Origin: Aspergillus flavus
Lineage: Eukaryota; Ascomycota; Eurotiomycetes; Eurotiales; Aspergillaceae
Direction of reading: 5' to 3'
DNA: 64,000 nucleotides
Assembly: GCF_009017415.1 (NCBI RefSeq)
Contig: NC_092409.1
Coordinates: forward strand, 2,108,001-2,172,000
Part shown: positions 51,469-64,000 of the stretch, one piece after another
Layout of the letters: every line of letters starts with the position of its first letter
Numbering within the stretch: the stretch's first letter is position 1
Translations under genes and position numbers: made by a program
The notes under the pieces: generated by a model
Databases searched by the model: none
Seen by the model: only the letters and a program-made list of their open reading frames with translations
What the model was told of the DNA's origin: nothing

Positions 51469-53003
51469 TAAAATAAAAAGGAAAGAAGTAAAATAAAACA
51501 CAAATAAAAATTTCGCCACCGAAGAAGTATCAAGGAAACTGTCTAGCGAGAGGGACTGGACTGGAACACTTGAGTATTCGGTATCCAGTTAAGGTGATTT
51601 AAGCCACCCCTTCTCCCTTCAATCCCTACCCCCCTTCAAAAAGGGGAAGAACAGTAGCTAAAGGTAGTTGCCATCAAGAACTCATACTTAAAAACACGAG
51701 GTAAGAGGCCCGTAATAGTAATTGGTTGCAAGAGAAAAGGGGGGTTATCCTTCTGAGCATCACAGTTTTGATTACGGGAAGAACCAGAATATGAACGTGG
51801 CAACAGCGGCTGTCGGTACCAGACCAGGCCTTTATTGGATACCGGAGGAGTCCCTCTTTCGTGTGTTTCCTACCCCTTTTACAGTACAATTACAACCTAC
51901 ATAATGTCACTGATAGATATTTATACGTGTGCCAGAAGATACTTATGGGTTAGTCAATGTAAATAGCTTCTAATTTTGATTCATGATTGAGGGGTCTAAA
52001 ATTGGACTGAACCTAATCCTACTCAAGTAGGAGTTAGATGACGATGGTGAGTGTGAAATGCCAGGATTAAGGGTAGCATATCAGCCGCACAGGAACTACC
52101 GAGGGGGTGGAGGCTAACAGCCCTCTTTTTTTCTTTCCCTTTTTCCTCATTTTCCTCTCTCTTCTCCCGATGATGACGATTTGTAGATTCATAAGTTATA
52201 GAAAAATATTTGTTCTATGCACACGCTAATAGGACATAGTACTGCTTATTGTATGTATATGCCTGGTGTTTAAAGAAGTAGACTTCTTGAGTTCCGTACG
52301 GAGCACTATTTTACAATACGAATAAAAAAAATCCATGGAGCAGGGAAGGGAAGGATATAGCTAGCTAGGTCCCTAATAGTCGATATGTTATTTTTGATCT
52401 GTTAGTGGAGCCACTGACCTGTTGAATTTTTGGTAGGTAAACTTAGCAACATGTCCATGCCATAAAAGGTCTCCAACCGAGAGTCACGAGTGAAACATAC
52501 CAGTAGGTCCAACAAACTGTGTAAGGTGCAGAAAAGGCACATTATTGGCCAGCTCCATGTTGAATGAATGGCTGCGCCCTGGAGCCGGTCCATAGTAGCT
52601 TCCCTGGTCTCTGTGTGGGCCGATCTCACAACATAAAACATAGCTCTTCCCCCTCCTTCCAACAGATTGTCGATCTACTCAATTTCCCCTTTGCTATCAA
52701 CTTCTCCCCCTCCTCGCTTCCTTCTCTCACTCGCCACACCGCCCTTTAAGAATATCACAAGTAATATTCTAGCTGGATTATCCAAAGTGTGTTTTATGTT
52801 GTCCTTCCATGGTATCTTCCAATTCGTTTGTTGACAGTATATTCCCTTCCAGAGTGCACTTTGAAGAAACCCCACTACCGTTTACGTGACTTGCTTTCAA
52901 TATCCGGAGGCAACATTTGTTATCGAAGCATTACAACGCCTAGTCATCTCATTCTACACCTTTCCGCATTTTGACTCGCTCTCTCTCTTGACATACCTTA
53001 ACC

Positions 53004-55411
<2,408 letters not shown>

Positions 55412-56501
55412 ATTGTCGCTATTGCAACAGCGAGGTTTAGCCTATGGAAGTTGCAGAGTCTTATCGAGAATCCTTACTATCTCTGATTAGTTTCCCGCTT
55501 TTGTCCTCTCTTATTTTCATAATTGTCCGGTAGAATGCAATGTTGCAGGCAATGATATTTCTGAAAAGATTTTTCAATGACTTGACTAGGATACTAGTGG
55601 GTTGAACACGCTCCTTGTGTGCCACTCAAAATAGGATAATGTTCTATCCTTATTATAAGTAGATCGACCTGTATTGTCACTTGTTCAACAGTCCGCGGAT
55701 AGGTACATGATTATCCAACAGTAATTACCTTAGTATTCAACAGTTACTACATATAGTTAACCTTGAGTGGACATCCGCTCCCAAGCGAGAACGCTATCCC
55801 TGTACAACAATACGGCAATATATCTGAAATGGGGGTTTTGATCAGTATGTGTAGTAACCACACACACCTCATGCCGGATAGCATAAAATAGCCATCCACT
55901 CCTAGAACGATTAATCAATTTCTTACCTAGCCTCGAAATAATTCGACAACATAGAAGGGGATACCATTAAAGGTTACGATTTACAATCATACGATGTAGA
56001 ATAGGTTCATATCACTGCTGCTCGAAGCGGTACAGGCAGTGAAATTGCCACTCTTGTTCATCCAACTGACGGTCCCACCGCGCCCTTTCACAGTAGCCGT
56101 CAGCGCAGTACTGTGTACGGGGCAATCAGACAAGGTTTGATCTTTGCATAAATTTGAGTAGATCTTCAATATCTTACATTTACTGTTTCTCCTCAGATTG
56201 AGGCTATTAAGGTGACAGTGGTAATAATACGGGCGGTGGTGCTTTGAAACAAGTACAACTTGAAAACAGACTTGTGCTCCAGCAAGGTTGAACATAATAA
56301 AAAGGCGGTCATGGTGATTTGGCAGAATTTTGGACTAGTTCTCTGAATAGACCAGGAATTACGTAATCATAACTCATCTCCCACCAGTCCGCGGGGTATT
56401 CACCCCATATGATTATTCATTAATCATTGCACAAAGGCTTGTATATGACTTGCAGCTTTCTCAATAGATTGAGCCCACTTAAACTGTGAAAAACTTCAAC
56501 C
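55412..56501. other. GFA1-RIB4 intergenic region
   Basis: About 1.1 kb holding the GFA1 3' UTR and RIB4 promoter. A 102-codon minus-strand frame (55,987-56,295) has no recognisable domain, and I do not call it. No repeat or RNA gene was recognised. Confidence 0.6.
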
Positions 56502-57262
<761 letters not shown>

Positions 57263-57473
57263 GTCTGTTTCGAAAACTTCCAGGGAATTGTTCGTTAGGA
57301 TTTGATGAGACTTGTAAGTTAGTATTTCAGTAACAGGCCCTCATGGTCAGAGGTATAGGACTTACTATGTATGCGCAACAATATACTGGATTGACGACTT
57401 GCTGGAAGACTTGCTGGAAATGAAAAAGGCTTGTATTAGGATATTCTTATATTCCGTCTTTGGTTTGCTCATT

Positions 57474-58651
57474 CTACTCCTCCATCCGCTCGCCTTGGTT
57501 GGGGCCATCCTTTGCTACTTCCTCTTCCTCCTCGTCTTCACCTTCTAGAGACCTCTTTGCCGCCTTTTCTGCTTCTTCGAGAAGTTGTTTGGGCACTTCT
57601 TCATGCCTGCCATGGGTTGGCCCATCGAGTGAGCTAATCCAAGACATTTCTAACTCGAAATCTTTGTCCTTGCTGTCCTCATGTGCGACGTAGATGATTC
57701 GAGCTGCCTCTTTCACGGCATCAACCAAACTCAGGTTACCCGAACTTAGATCTAACTTCTCAAGTTCAGCCTTCGCAGCCTGCCTCCCCTTCCCGGTAGC
57801 GGCACCATAGTAACCCTTTGAAGCAGCAGTCAGCGCGCAGTAGCTAGTTTAAGATTATTGATGTCTGCCTTACCCAGTACAGCCCACTTGGCTCAATCAT
57901 GTATAGGCCTGGTCCTCCAGCCTTAGCCCCATCAACCTTACCCCCAGAGCCTGATTTAGGCCCACTGCCGACTTGACCATCGACGGCAAGCTCGGCTTCA
58001 GAATCCCAGCCGCCCACGATAGCGGTCACACCAAAAGGCCGTACACTGGAGTAGAGGGTATAAGCTTGTACGTAGCTGCCCAAACGATTCGACAGAGCAG
58101 ACACAGGGATAGGGCCCTTGTATACGCTTCTCCATGAAGCAGCCTCATCTCTAGCACGGGAAACAAAGTGTCGACCGTCTGGAACTAGACCGGCAGAGAC
58201 CTATTTATTTCCATCCACACATATCAGTAAGAAGGCCCGATGACCACTGCATGGGTTATGCCGACAAGGGTCGAAGTTGGGTTGGGACATACAATACCAA
58301 CGTGTCGATCGACTGTTGCTATTCTCTTATTTGCACCCGGCTTTAGGAGCTTGCTAGTAATGATCTTCTCAACAGCTAGCACGACGCCGTCCTTGCACCT
58401 TATACCAATGGCTGTTCCGCCATTTTCAACCGCTTTAGCTGCATATTCCACCTATCGATGTAGTTGACTTAGTGACTTGTCAAAGAAAAACTACGGGAAA
58501 TCTTAGCTAATTGGCTACCTGAAAGTTGCGGCCATCTGGCGAGAAGACCGAATTAGAAAGATCGTAACCAGTACCGATGGACGTCTGTGTTATGATGATG
58601 TTAGTGAGTGTTTGGGGAACCTTCACATAAATGGAAACAGATACGAACCAT
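57474..58651 (-). CDS. PRE10: 20S proteasome subunit alpha type-7 (Pre10/PSMA3-type)
   Basis: An alpha-ring subunit of the 20S proteasome (structural, gating; not a protease itself). Five exons: 58,649-58,651, 58,519-58,584, 58,293-58,451, 57,874-58,200 and 57,474-57,815, giving 298 residues. Exon 1 contributes only the ATG codon. The joined N-terminus, [34 protein letters not shown], has the alpha-subunit signature [29 protein letters not shown] and [10 protein letters not shown] are alpha7-like. Family-atypical parts are a Gly/Ser-rich insert before [15 protein letters not shown] and a C-terminal acidic tail (EGEDEEEEE). The last acceptor (TTCAAAG|GGTTAC) was chosen because it restores [17 protein letters not shown]. 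It is divergent from the zinc-ribbon gene. Confidence 0.93.
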
Positions 58652-59396
58652 GGTCTTTACTAGTTTCGTTTGTCACAAGACAAGGGCAATCACTGCTTTC
58701 TTTCTCGAGTGGAAATCCAACAAGTATTATGTGGAACGACAAACTGATAGGAAGAGAAGTGTAGTGAGAAGTAATGTTGGAAGCTTCTAATAATAAGCAA
58801 GGTAGTAACTACCGCAGTCTAAGGTACGGACGGTACGTATGTATGACCGCCCAGTCTAACCTAGCTCCGCGTCACGGGGTTTCTGCCTGCTAACTAGTAC
58901 GGATACGGCATGGTATTATAGAGTCACATGATACGGAACAACATCCTTGATACCCCGTGACAGTGTAATCATGCCCCTCCATTTCCTTACTTGCTGTATA
59001 CCTGCTTGGACTTTTTATTGGTTTTGGTCTGAACGTAAAGTGGCGCCAATGAAATCCCAGAACCTGGTTAAGTCTCAATTCAGTCGCCAGCGTAATCGCT
59101 CGCTATAAGTGCCCAATCTACCCGTATCTTTGGGCATCTACGCCAGTCTCTAATCGGTGGCAGTCTACGCTCGAGTAGTAGCATCTTCCATCCAGGGGGC
59201 TTTATACTCCCCCTCTTTCCAGCATGTTCAAGCGCTTATGATTGAACTTCTTACTCCGTGTGAAAATCTACTTCTTTGTACTGCTTCTGTCGTATATACG
59301 CTTATGAATCTTTACTATTCTTGTAGTATCTGTGACAACTTCATATTGTACGACTCATTTCTCTTCGTCTTTTTATGATTCTAGACGTCCCAAACT
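58652..59396. promoter_or_regulatory. Shared divergent promoter region of PRE10 and the zinc-ribbon gene
   Basis: 745 bp between two divergent start codons, with no coding signal. It must hold both promoters. Near 58,823-58,838 there is a short repeated TACGGACGGTACGTATGTA segment. I do not see an unambiguous binding site and do not assign one. Confidence 0.5.
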
Positions 59397-60390
59397 ATGT
59401 CTTTATCTACATCGTATACCTGCTCATTCTGTGGGTACCTGTCGCACAACACTCGTGCACTTGCTACTTTTGCCGATGATTTTCATTGTAGCCAGGTAGA
59501 TGGCTCTTGTTCTTATTTTTATTGTTTGGGTGTGTTCCTGACTAGCGGTCGTACAGTGCGGCTTGTCGGTATCCGAAGGTAATCTGCAAATGCAAGAAGA
59601 CCTCGTGGCACTCTTCTCCAGGCAGATGCGGATGGATATACCAATATCGTCTGGCAGTCAGGAAATGCCATCGTCCACTCATGTTCCGGTCGCGCACAGT
59701 ATCTCCCAACATTATCATCACTCCTCTCATGTGGCTCGCTGCACATTTCCAACAGGATCGCCGAAGCATGATGAGTCCTTGGGCCATAGCGTGACTCTAA
59801 ACTCAGCACATGAAATGCTGAGGTTACAGAACATCAACCCATCATCACTTACCTCCACACAGCTACAGCTATTTGAGAATGCAATGCCGGAGCAACGACT
59901 ACGCTTGATCCAGATCTGGCAAATCTTCCCAGAGTCTAGAGATGCATCCAGCAACTCAGGGATGAAGCGGGTGAATCAGTCGAACTCCGAGCTGTGTGCA
60001 AATCCTTCTGGGGGGACAGCGGTCAATGAAGGGGGTTCAAACCAATCAACTCATACGGATTCCACTGACGATCTGGATATGTGTGACTCAGTACACGACG
60101 GAGGTAACAATAGCGATGGACACCAGTATGCCGAACCGTATATGATTTCTGGCTATGAGGTTCTTGCACAGAGAGACTATGAGCTATCTGCAATCAAGAA
60201 CATGCCTGTGGTGAATGAGCCAACAACGGGCTCACCATATAAACTGGCAAACGACCCCATCTACAGGGCTCAGGGCCATCGATGGTGGGAACACTCCCAG
60301 TCAGATGCGTTGGAATATCAGTACGGCACTTTGGAGGAGATGAATCGGTATGCAGGCTGTGGTCTCCTACAACCTAGATGGCTTGCGTGA
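59397..60390 (+). CDS. Uncharacterised protein with N-terminal zinc-ribbon-like CxxC..CxxC
   Basis: I do not recognise this gene. The proposed structure is exon 1 59,397-59,495 (33 codons), a 61-bp intron (GTAGAT..ACAG with CTGACT upstream of the acceptor), then exon 2 59,557-60,390, giving 310 residues. This join creates CSFC at residues 9-12 and CSQ|C at 31-34, a CxxC-x18-CxxC pattern whose last Cys lies just across the splice site, supporting the model. The remainder is polar and rich in Ser, Gln and His. It has a plausible short helical unit (SAHEMLRLQNINPSSLTSTQ..FENAMPEQRLRLIQIWQ), an acidic stretch and a tyrosine-rich end. Exon 2 alone is open from a TTG with its first ATG at 59,590. 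The gene is probably lineage-restricted, and its function is unknown. Confidence 0.6.
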
Positions 60391-61113
60391 TTATTAGAAG
60401 GTTAGACCCGTCTTCATTAGATCGCTTGCTATCATTTCTTTTGCGATATTCATCTAGGTCCTTGTAAATAATTCGATTATTCCTGGTGGATATTAATATA
60501 CTACACGCTAGGCGGTGGGTTGCATCAAATATGTGCAGGGGTGTTGGTCATGTTTATAGTAGAAGTCGCAATGGGTAAGGATGAATTATATATAGAAAGT
60601 GGGGTGGTTTTGCGTAGGTGGTGTAGTTTTACTGGAGATCTTTGGTGAGAGGAACCGAATGAGCCGCATAAGAAACAGATGGTGAACATATAACAGATAT
60701 AACGATAGTAACTGATTGCTGTAACAGCTCATATATAGCTGCTGTCCCATATCATGGGGCACATATCATGGGGCCCTGATCTCACTTGTCTCCTCCCCTT
60801 TCTCCATCTTCCTACTCCTTTCTTTTTTCTGTTTTTGTAATATTCCCTTTATAGCCTCCCTCACTCATGCGCCCTGGGCCAAGGGCACTCAAACGATGTA
60901 AACACCAGAAAGGACGAAGTAACGATGACCGTAAGTAGTTCATTGGAAAGAGTGACTCGGCCATAAGCCTGCATAGATATCTGCCATGTACAATGCTCCT
61001 GCCACACATATCTTTAGAAAGATAAGGCTCGTGGGAGGGACCTAGTTCAAACACAATCAGAATCTACTAGGGGGCAACGCTTGCAACACAAAGACGTGGA
61101 TTCACTGACCCTT
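60391..61113. other. Convergent intergenic region, zinc-ribbon gene to pheromone gene
   Basis: About 720 bp with a short direct repeat around 60,745-60,773 (CATATCATGGGGC twice in a row) and a TC-rich run at about 60,785-60,830. An 80-codon minus frame (60,812-61,054) lacks any recognisable feature and is not called. Confidence 0.55.
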
Positions 61114-61425
61114 CTAGTACTCTCCAAGATCTGCCATAGCATCCGCAAGGGCATCGGCGGAACGTCTGGCTTCTTCAACAGCCTCAGCAGCCCGCTTAGC
61201 TTTGAGGCATCCCTGACCAGGCAAGGCACACCACTTGGCCAAGGCTTCTGCATCAGGCATGGCCTCAGCAAGGGCCTCGGCAGAACGTCGAACGTCTCCA
61301 CTGGCATCGGCGGCACGTTTCAGCATGTAGCAGCCCTGAGCAGGCAGGGAGCACCATTTCTGTAAAACACCGGCCTGTACACTGGTGGCTGCAAGAGCGG
61401 CAACGACGACAGAAATGAGCTTCAT
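61114..61425 (-). CDS. ppg1: Alpha-type mating pheromone precursor with two peptide repeats
   Basis: An intronless 103-residue secreted precursor. Residues 1-18 (MKLISVVVAALAATSVQA) form a signal peptide. Two similar units follow. Unit one carries WCSLPAQGC at 24-32 and KR at 36-37; unit two carries WCALPGQGC at 65-73 and KR at 77-78. The W-C-x-L-P-x-Q-G-C core is the Aspergillus-type alpha pheromone (PpgA) signature. The KR pairs are Kex2-type cleavage sites, and the repeated EA/DA/LA dipeptides in the spacers resemble Ste13-type trimming sites. The two peptides differ at positions 3 and 6 of the core. The mature peptide would act on a Ste2-type receptor of the opposite mating type. The symbol is by analogy with filamentous ascomycete ppg genes. 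Confidence 0.88.
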   Translation of the reverse strand: MKLISVVVAALAATSVQAGVLQKWCSLPAQGCYMLKRAADASGDVRRSAEALAEAMPDAEALAKWCALPGQGCLKAKRAAEAVEEARRSADALADAMADLGEY

Positions 61426-62728
61426 ATTCGATAACCAACTGACTTTCAGATGACAAGGTTGATAGGAGGTTTAGATTGAGTTAGCTGAAAGTTGTGAGGA
61501 TCGAGATTCTTAATCATGATATGAGATGGGCAGGATTCATGTCAATTATATAGGATCATGGAAACCGAAAAGGCGAGGAACCTTACTGATTGAACTCATG
61601 AGATTGTATTCTCGATGGAGAAATTGCCTTATTCACATGTGGAAGAGGAAATGCAAGACGAGACGAAAGACAAAACACCACAACCCTGAATAGAGCCTAC
61701 CGAATAGGAGATCAATGGTATGTTCAATAAGACCCGCAACAGAGATGGGAGCAATCAGGACCATACATCATAGAGGGAAATGAATAGCATTACATACCAT
61801 GGACTGCCCCCTACACTTGATTCAGCCCAAGAATAGCCAGGGCTTGGGTGCAACAAACTTCTGCAGACTCAAGCGGCATCCTGATTGATCCCTAATTGAA
61901 TGTTTCTTTTGTACATCACAGTGAGGAATTATTGCGCAACCACAGTGGTTCGAATGGTCTTTTCTACAACCAGACTAGTAACGAATAGGTTCTATTCTTC
62001 TTTCCGAAACACCATTCAATTGATCTACCATTAGGTATATGGCCATTTTCCATTGAAAGGTTATTCATAACCAGAAGAAGTCATCAATAAGGGATGGCTT
62101 CCTAGATGCACGGATATACGTCTACTACAAGAGAGACCCTGATTGACATACCAAAGGGGAAAAGTCGGCTTGTTATAATGAGGACAATGAACACCAAAGG
62201 AGCGGAACAAGTTAAAACTTGAAGTGGGGATGGGTTTCCTAAATCTTCTTCTTTTTCCTCTTTAGTCAACACAAAGAAGAAAACAAGGTTCAATGATACT
62301 AATACTATCTCTAGTATAAATTTGAGAGTAACGAAGAAGAATTAGTTGCTTTCAGCAGAATGTAAATATAATCTGATTGGAGTTTTTACAATCTCAAGAC
62401 CAAGAATGCATCACTCATTATTTTTAAGAGATTCTATAGAACGTAACTGAGCTGATTGATTGATTATAGATTAATTGAGTGATGGGACCCTAAAGATAAG
62501 ATCGGCCCGGATCTTTCTTGTCCAAGAACAGGTTGGCTTTCATGGATGCCGAGACGATCCGCCGTTTTTTCCGGCGTCTCGTGCACTCCCTGTCCTTAGC
62601 CTTGGCCGCCTTTCTTTCCCGTCCTCCGTCTCTCTTCCCTCTGCACGCCTTTTTCTCTCCTCTAGCTAGATTCGCTTTTCGCCTCTCTCCTCTCCCTCCC
62701 TTCCCCCACCCCCTGGTTCATTGTTAAG
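61426..62728. promoter_or_regulatory. Shared divergent region of the pheromone gene and IDH1
   Basis: 1.3 kb between divergent starts. The end near IDH1 (about 62,560-62,715) is a strong CT-rich pyrimidine tract, common in highly expressed fungal promoters and leaders. Short ATG frames within that tract are compositional. No specific transcription-factor site could be defended. Confidence 0.5.
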
Positions 62729-64000
62729 ATGTTTTCCCTAAGGACAGCGCAGCCCGCGCAAGTAAGTATCTGCACATACCCGATCAATGGCTGACTTTGA
62801 ATTGTGTTCTCTTTGTCCTTGGGTCACCCTTGGCTATTTGCATATCTTCCTTCTGCCCGATAGAAATCGGACCACTACAGGCTCTAATCCCCCCCCTTCC
62901 CTTCCCTTTTCTCCCTCCATGCTCTTCAGTTCTGGTATACTTCTAATTCGCATACCTCGTCAATCTCTTATTCCTAGAATTATTACTCTTATATGTCCTA
63001 TTTCACGTGTGATTTCCCCACCATTTTCTTCGTTCGCTAACTTGCATCCTGACAGTCTTTCCTTCGTCGCGCTGCGGTGACAGCTCCCACCGTCCGCTCC
63101 TCCTTGGCAGCAAGATGTATGTCGTCTATATCTCCTCCGTATGGCTGGTTTTTAGATGGATCGTATGGCTGACTCGCGAGTTTTAGCCTTCGCTAGCGTT
63201 CAGTCGGACATCTTCAAGCCGACCAAGTATGGCGGCAAATACACGGTCACGCTTATTCCAGGTATATCTACATTCTCATATACCCCTTGGAGTCGCCTAT
63301 ATACCTGCTAACGCTGCCTACTTATCTTTTGAGTAAAGGTGATGGAATCGGTGCTGAAGTTGCTGAATCGGTCAAGACCATTTTTAAAGCCGATAATGTG
63401 CCCATTGAGTGGGAGCAGGTAGATGTTAGTGGTGTTGATGCGGGCAACAAACACTCGGAAGAACTTTTTAAGGAATCTATCGCTTCCCTTCGCCGCAACA
63501 AGCTGGGTCTCAAGGGTATCCTCTTCACTCCTGTTGAGCGCTCGGGCCACCAATCATTCAATGTTGCTCTCCGACAGGAGCTTGATATTTTTGCCTCAAT
63601 TGTTCTGATCAAGAACATCCCGGGCTACAAGACACGCCATGAGAATGTCGACCTTTGCATCATCCGTGAGAACACCGAGGGAGAATACTCTGGCCTTGAA
63701 CATCAGTCTGTTCAGGGTGTCGTCGAGTCGCTGAAAATTATCACTCGTGCCAAATCTGAGCGTATCTCTAAATTTGCCTTTGGCTTTGCCCTGGCAAACA
63801 ACAGGAAGAAGGTCACCTGCATTCACAAGGCAAACATCATGAAATTGGCCGACGGTCTGTTCCGTAGCACTTTCCACAAGGTTGCCGAGAACTATCCGAC
63901 TCTGGAGGTCAACGATATGATTGTTGACAATGCATCCATGCAGGCCGTGTCCCGGCCCCAGCAGTTTGATGTCATGGTCATGCCCAATCTGTACGGCGGA
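62729..64000 (+). CDS. IDH1: NAD-dependent isocitrate dehydrogenase subunit 1, mitochondrial (3' end beyond window)
   Basis: A subunit of the mitochondrial NAD-isocitrate dehydrogenase (octamer of Idh1/Idh2 in yeast), a TCA-cycle step. Exons seen: 62,729-62,761, 63,056-63,116, 63,187-63,261 and 63,339 to the window end. The joined N-terminus (MFSLRTAQPAQ|SFLRRAAV..AAR|SFASVQSDIF) is Arg/Ser-rich and looks like a mitochondrial presequence. The mature part begins near KPTKYGGKYTVTLIPGDGIGAEV. Other landmarks are FTPVERSGHQSFNVALRQELDIFAS, RENTEGEYSGLEH and the final VMVMPNLYGG. These suit Idh1, the regulatory-type subunit, rather than Idh2. Intron 1 is long for this region (294 bp). The C-terminal third is missing only because the window ends. 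Confidence 0.95.

Larger units (their letters stand above)
48737..53003. other. 4.3-kb divergent intergenic region between SET1 and GFA1
   Basis: There is no convincing protein gene, tRNA or rRNA here. The short ATG frames (up to 109 codons next to SET1) lack family resemblance and splice structure. It contains a putative MITE (50,340-50,825), a long C/T homopolymer run (51,434-51,468) and CT-rich stretches before GFA1 (about 52,640-52,740) that look like fungal promoter or 5' UTR pyrimidine tracts. The space is unusually large compared with the other gaps in this region. An unannotated non-coding RNA or a long GFA1 leader is possible but not shown. Confidence 0.55.

Noticed and set aside
59030..59045. 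AAAGTGGCG near PRE10 as a proteasome-associated control element
   Set aside because: Only partly resembles the yeast GGTGGCAAA element and lies about 380 bp from the PRE10 start; not enough to call.
61945..61965. tRNA B-box-like GGTTCGAAT
   Set aside because: No matching A-box, no acceptor-stem pairing, and the sequence diverges from the B-box consensus right after.

Overview
This window is nuclear DNA of a filamentous ascomycete. Small spliced genes (introns of about 48-90 bp with GT..AG ends and CTAAT/CTGAC-like branch sites), an alpha-type peptide pheromone precursor, and very AT-rich C-to-T/G-to-A eroded repeats typical of repeat-induced point mutation (RIP) all point that way. Gene content, protein similarity recalled from memory and the strong two-compartment base composition suggest a Eurotiomycete, probably Onygenales (Ajellomycetaceae-like). 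The genus cannot be fixed from the sequence alone.

Layout. (1) About 1-22,030 is an AT-rich, RIP-degraded repeat block with no intact gene. It holds tandem and dispersed repeats, a long inverted repeat, and a Ty3/Gypsy chromovirus pol relic at about 17.0-19.85 kb whose RNase H, integrase and chromodomain can still be read. (2) About 22,170-26,315 is a gene island of normal composition with LSM6 and MRI1. (3) 26,318-41,831 is a three-level transposon nest: a Fot1/Pogo-type DNA transposon (TA target duplication, unmutated terminal inverted repeats), interrupted by a minus-strand Ty1/Copia retrotransposon, itself interrupted by a plus-strand copy of the same Copia family with a perfect ATTAT target duplication. 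(4) 41,834-64,000 is gene-bearing euchromatin: a Rad60/Esc2-type SUMO-like-domain protein, TRM112, SET1 (minus), a 4.3-kb intergenic stretch with a possible MITE, GFA1, RIB4, PRE10 (minus), an unnamed zinc-ribbon protein, an alpha-pheromone precursor (minus) and the 5' part of IDH1, which runs off the window.

The genes are mostly conserved housekeeping functions: RNA decay and splicing (LSM6), methionine salvage (MRI1), tRNA, rRNA and translation-factor methylation (TRM112), H3K4 methylation (SET1), amino-sugar and cell-wall precursor synthesis (GFA1), riboflavin (RIB4), proteasome (PRE10) and TCA cycle (IDH1). They are not an operon or a metabolic cluster. Neighbouring pairs are convergent (TRM112/SET1, RIB4/PRE10, zinc-ribbon gene/pheromone) or divergent (SET1/GFA1, PRE10/zinc-ribbon gene, pheromone/IDH1).

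I found no convincing undescribed enzymatic system. The most interesting structures are the readable transposon nest, the two-peptide pheromone precursor, the extreme micro-exons at the GFA1 and PRE10 start codons, and the lineage-specific zinc-ribbon protein.
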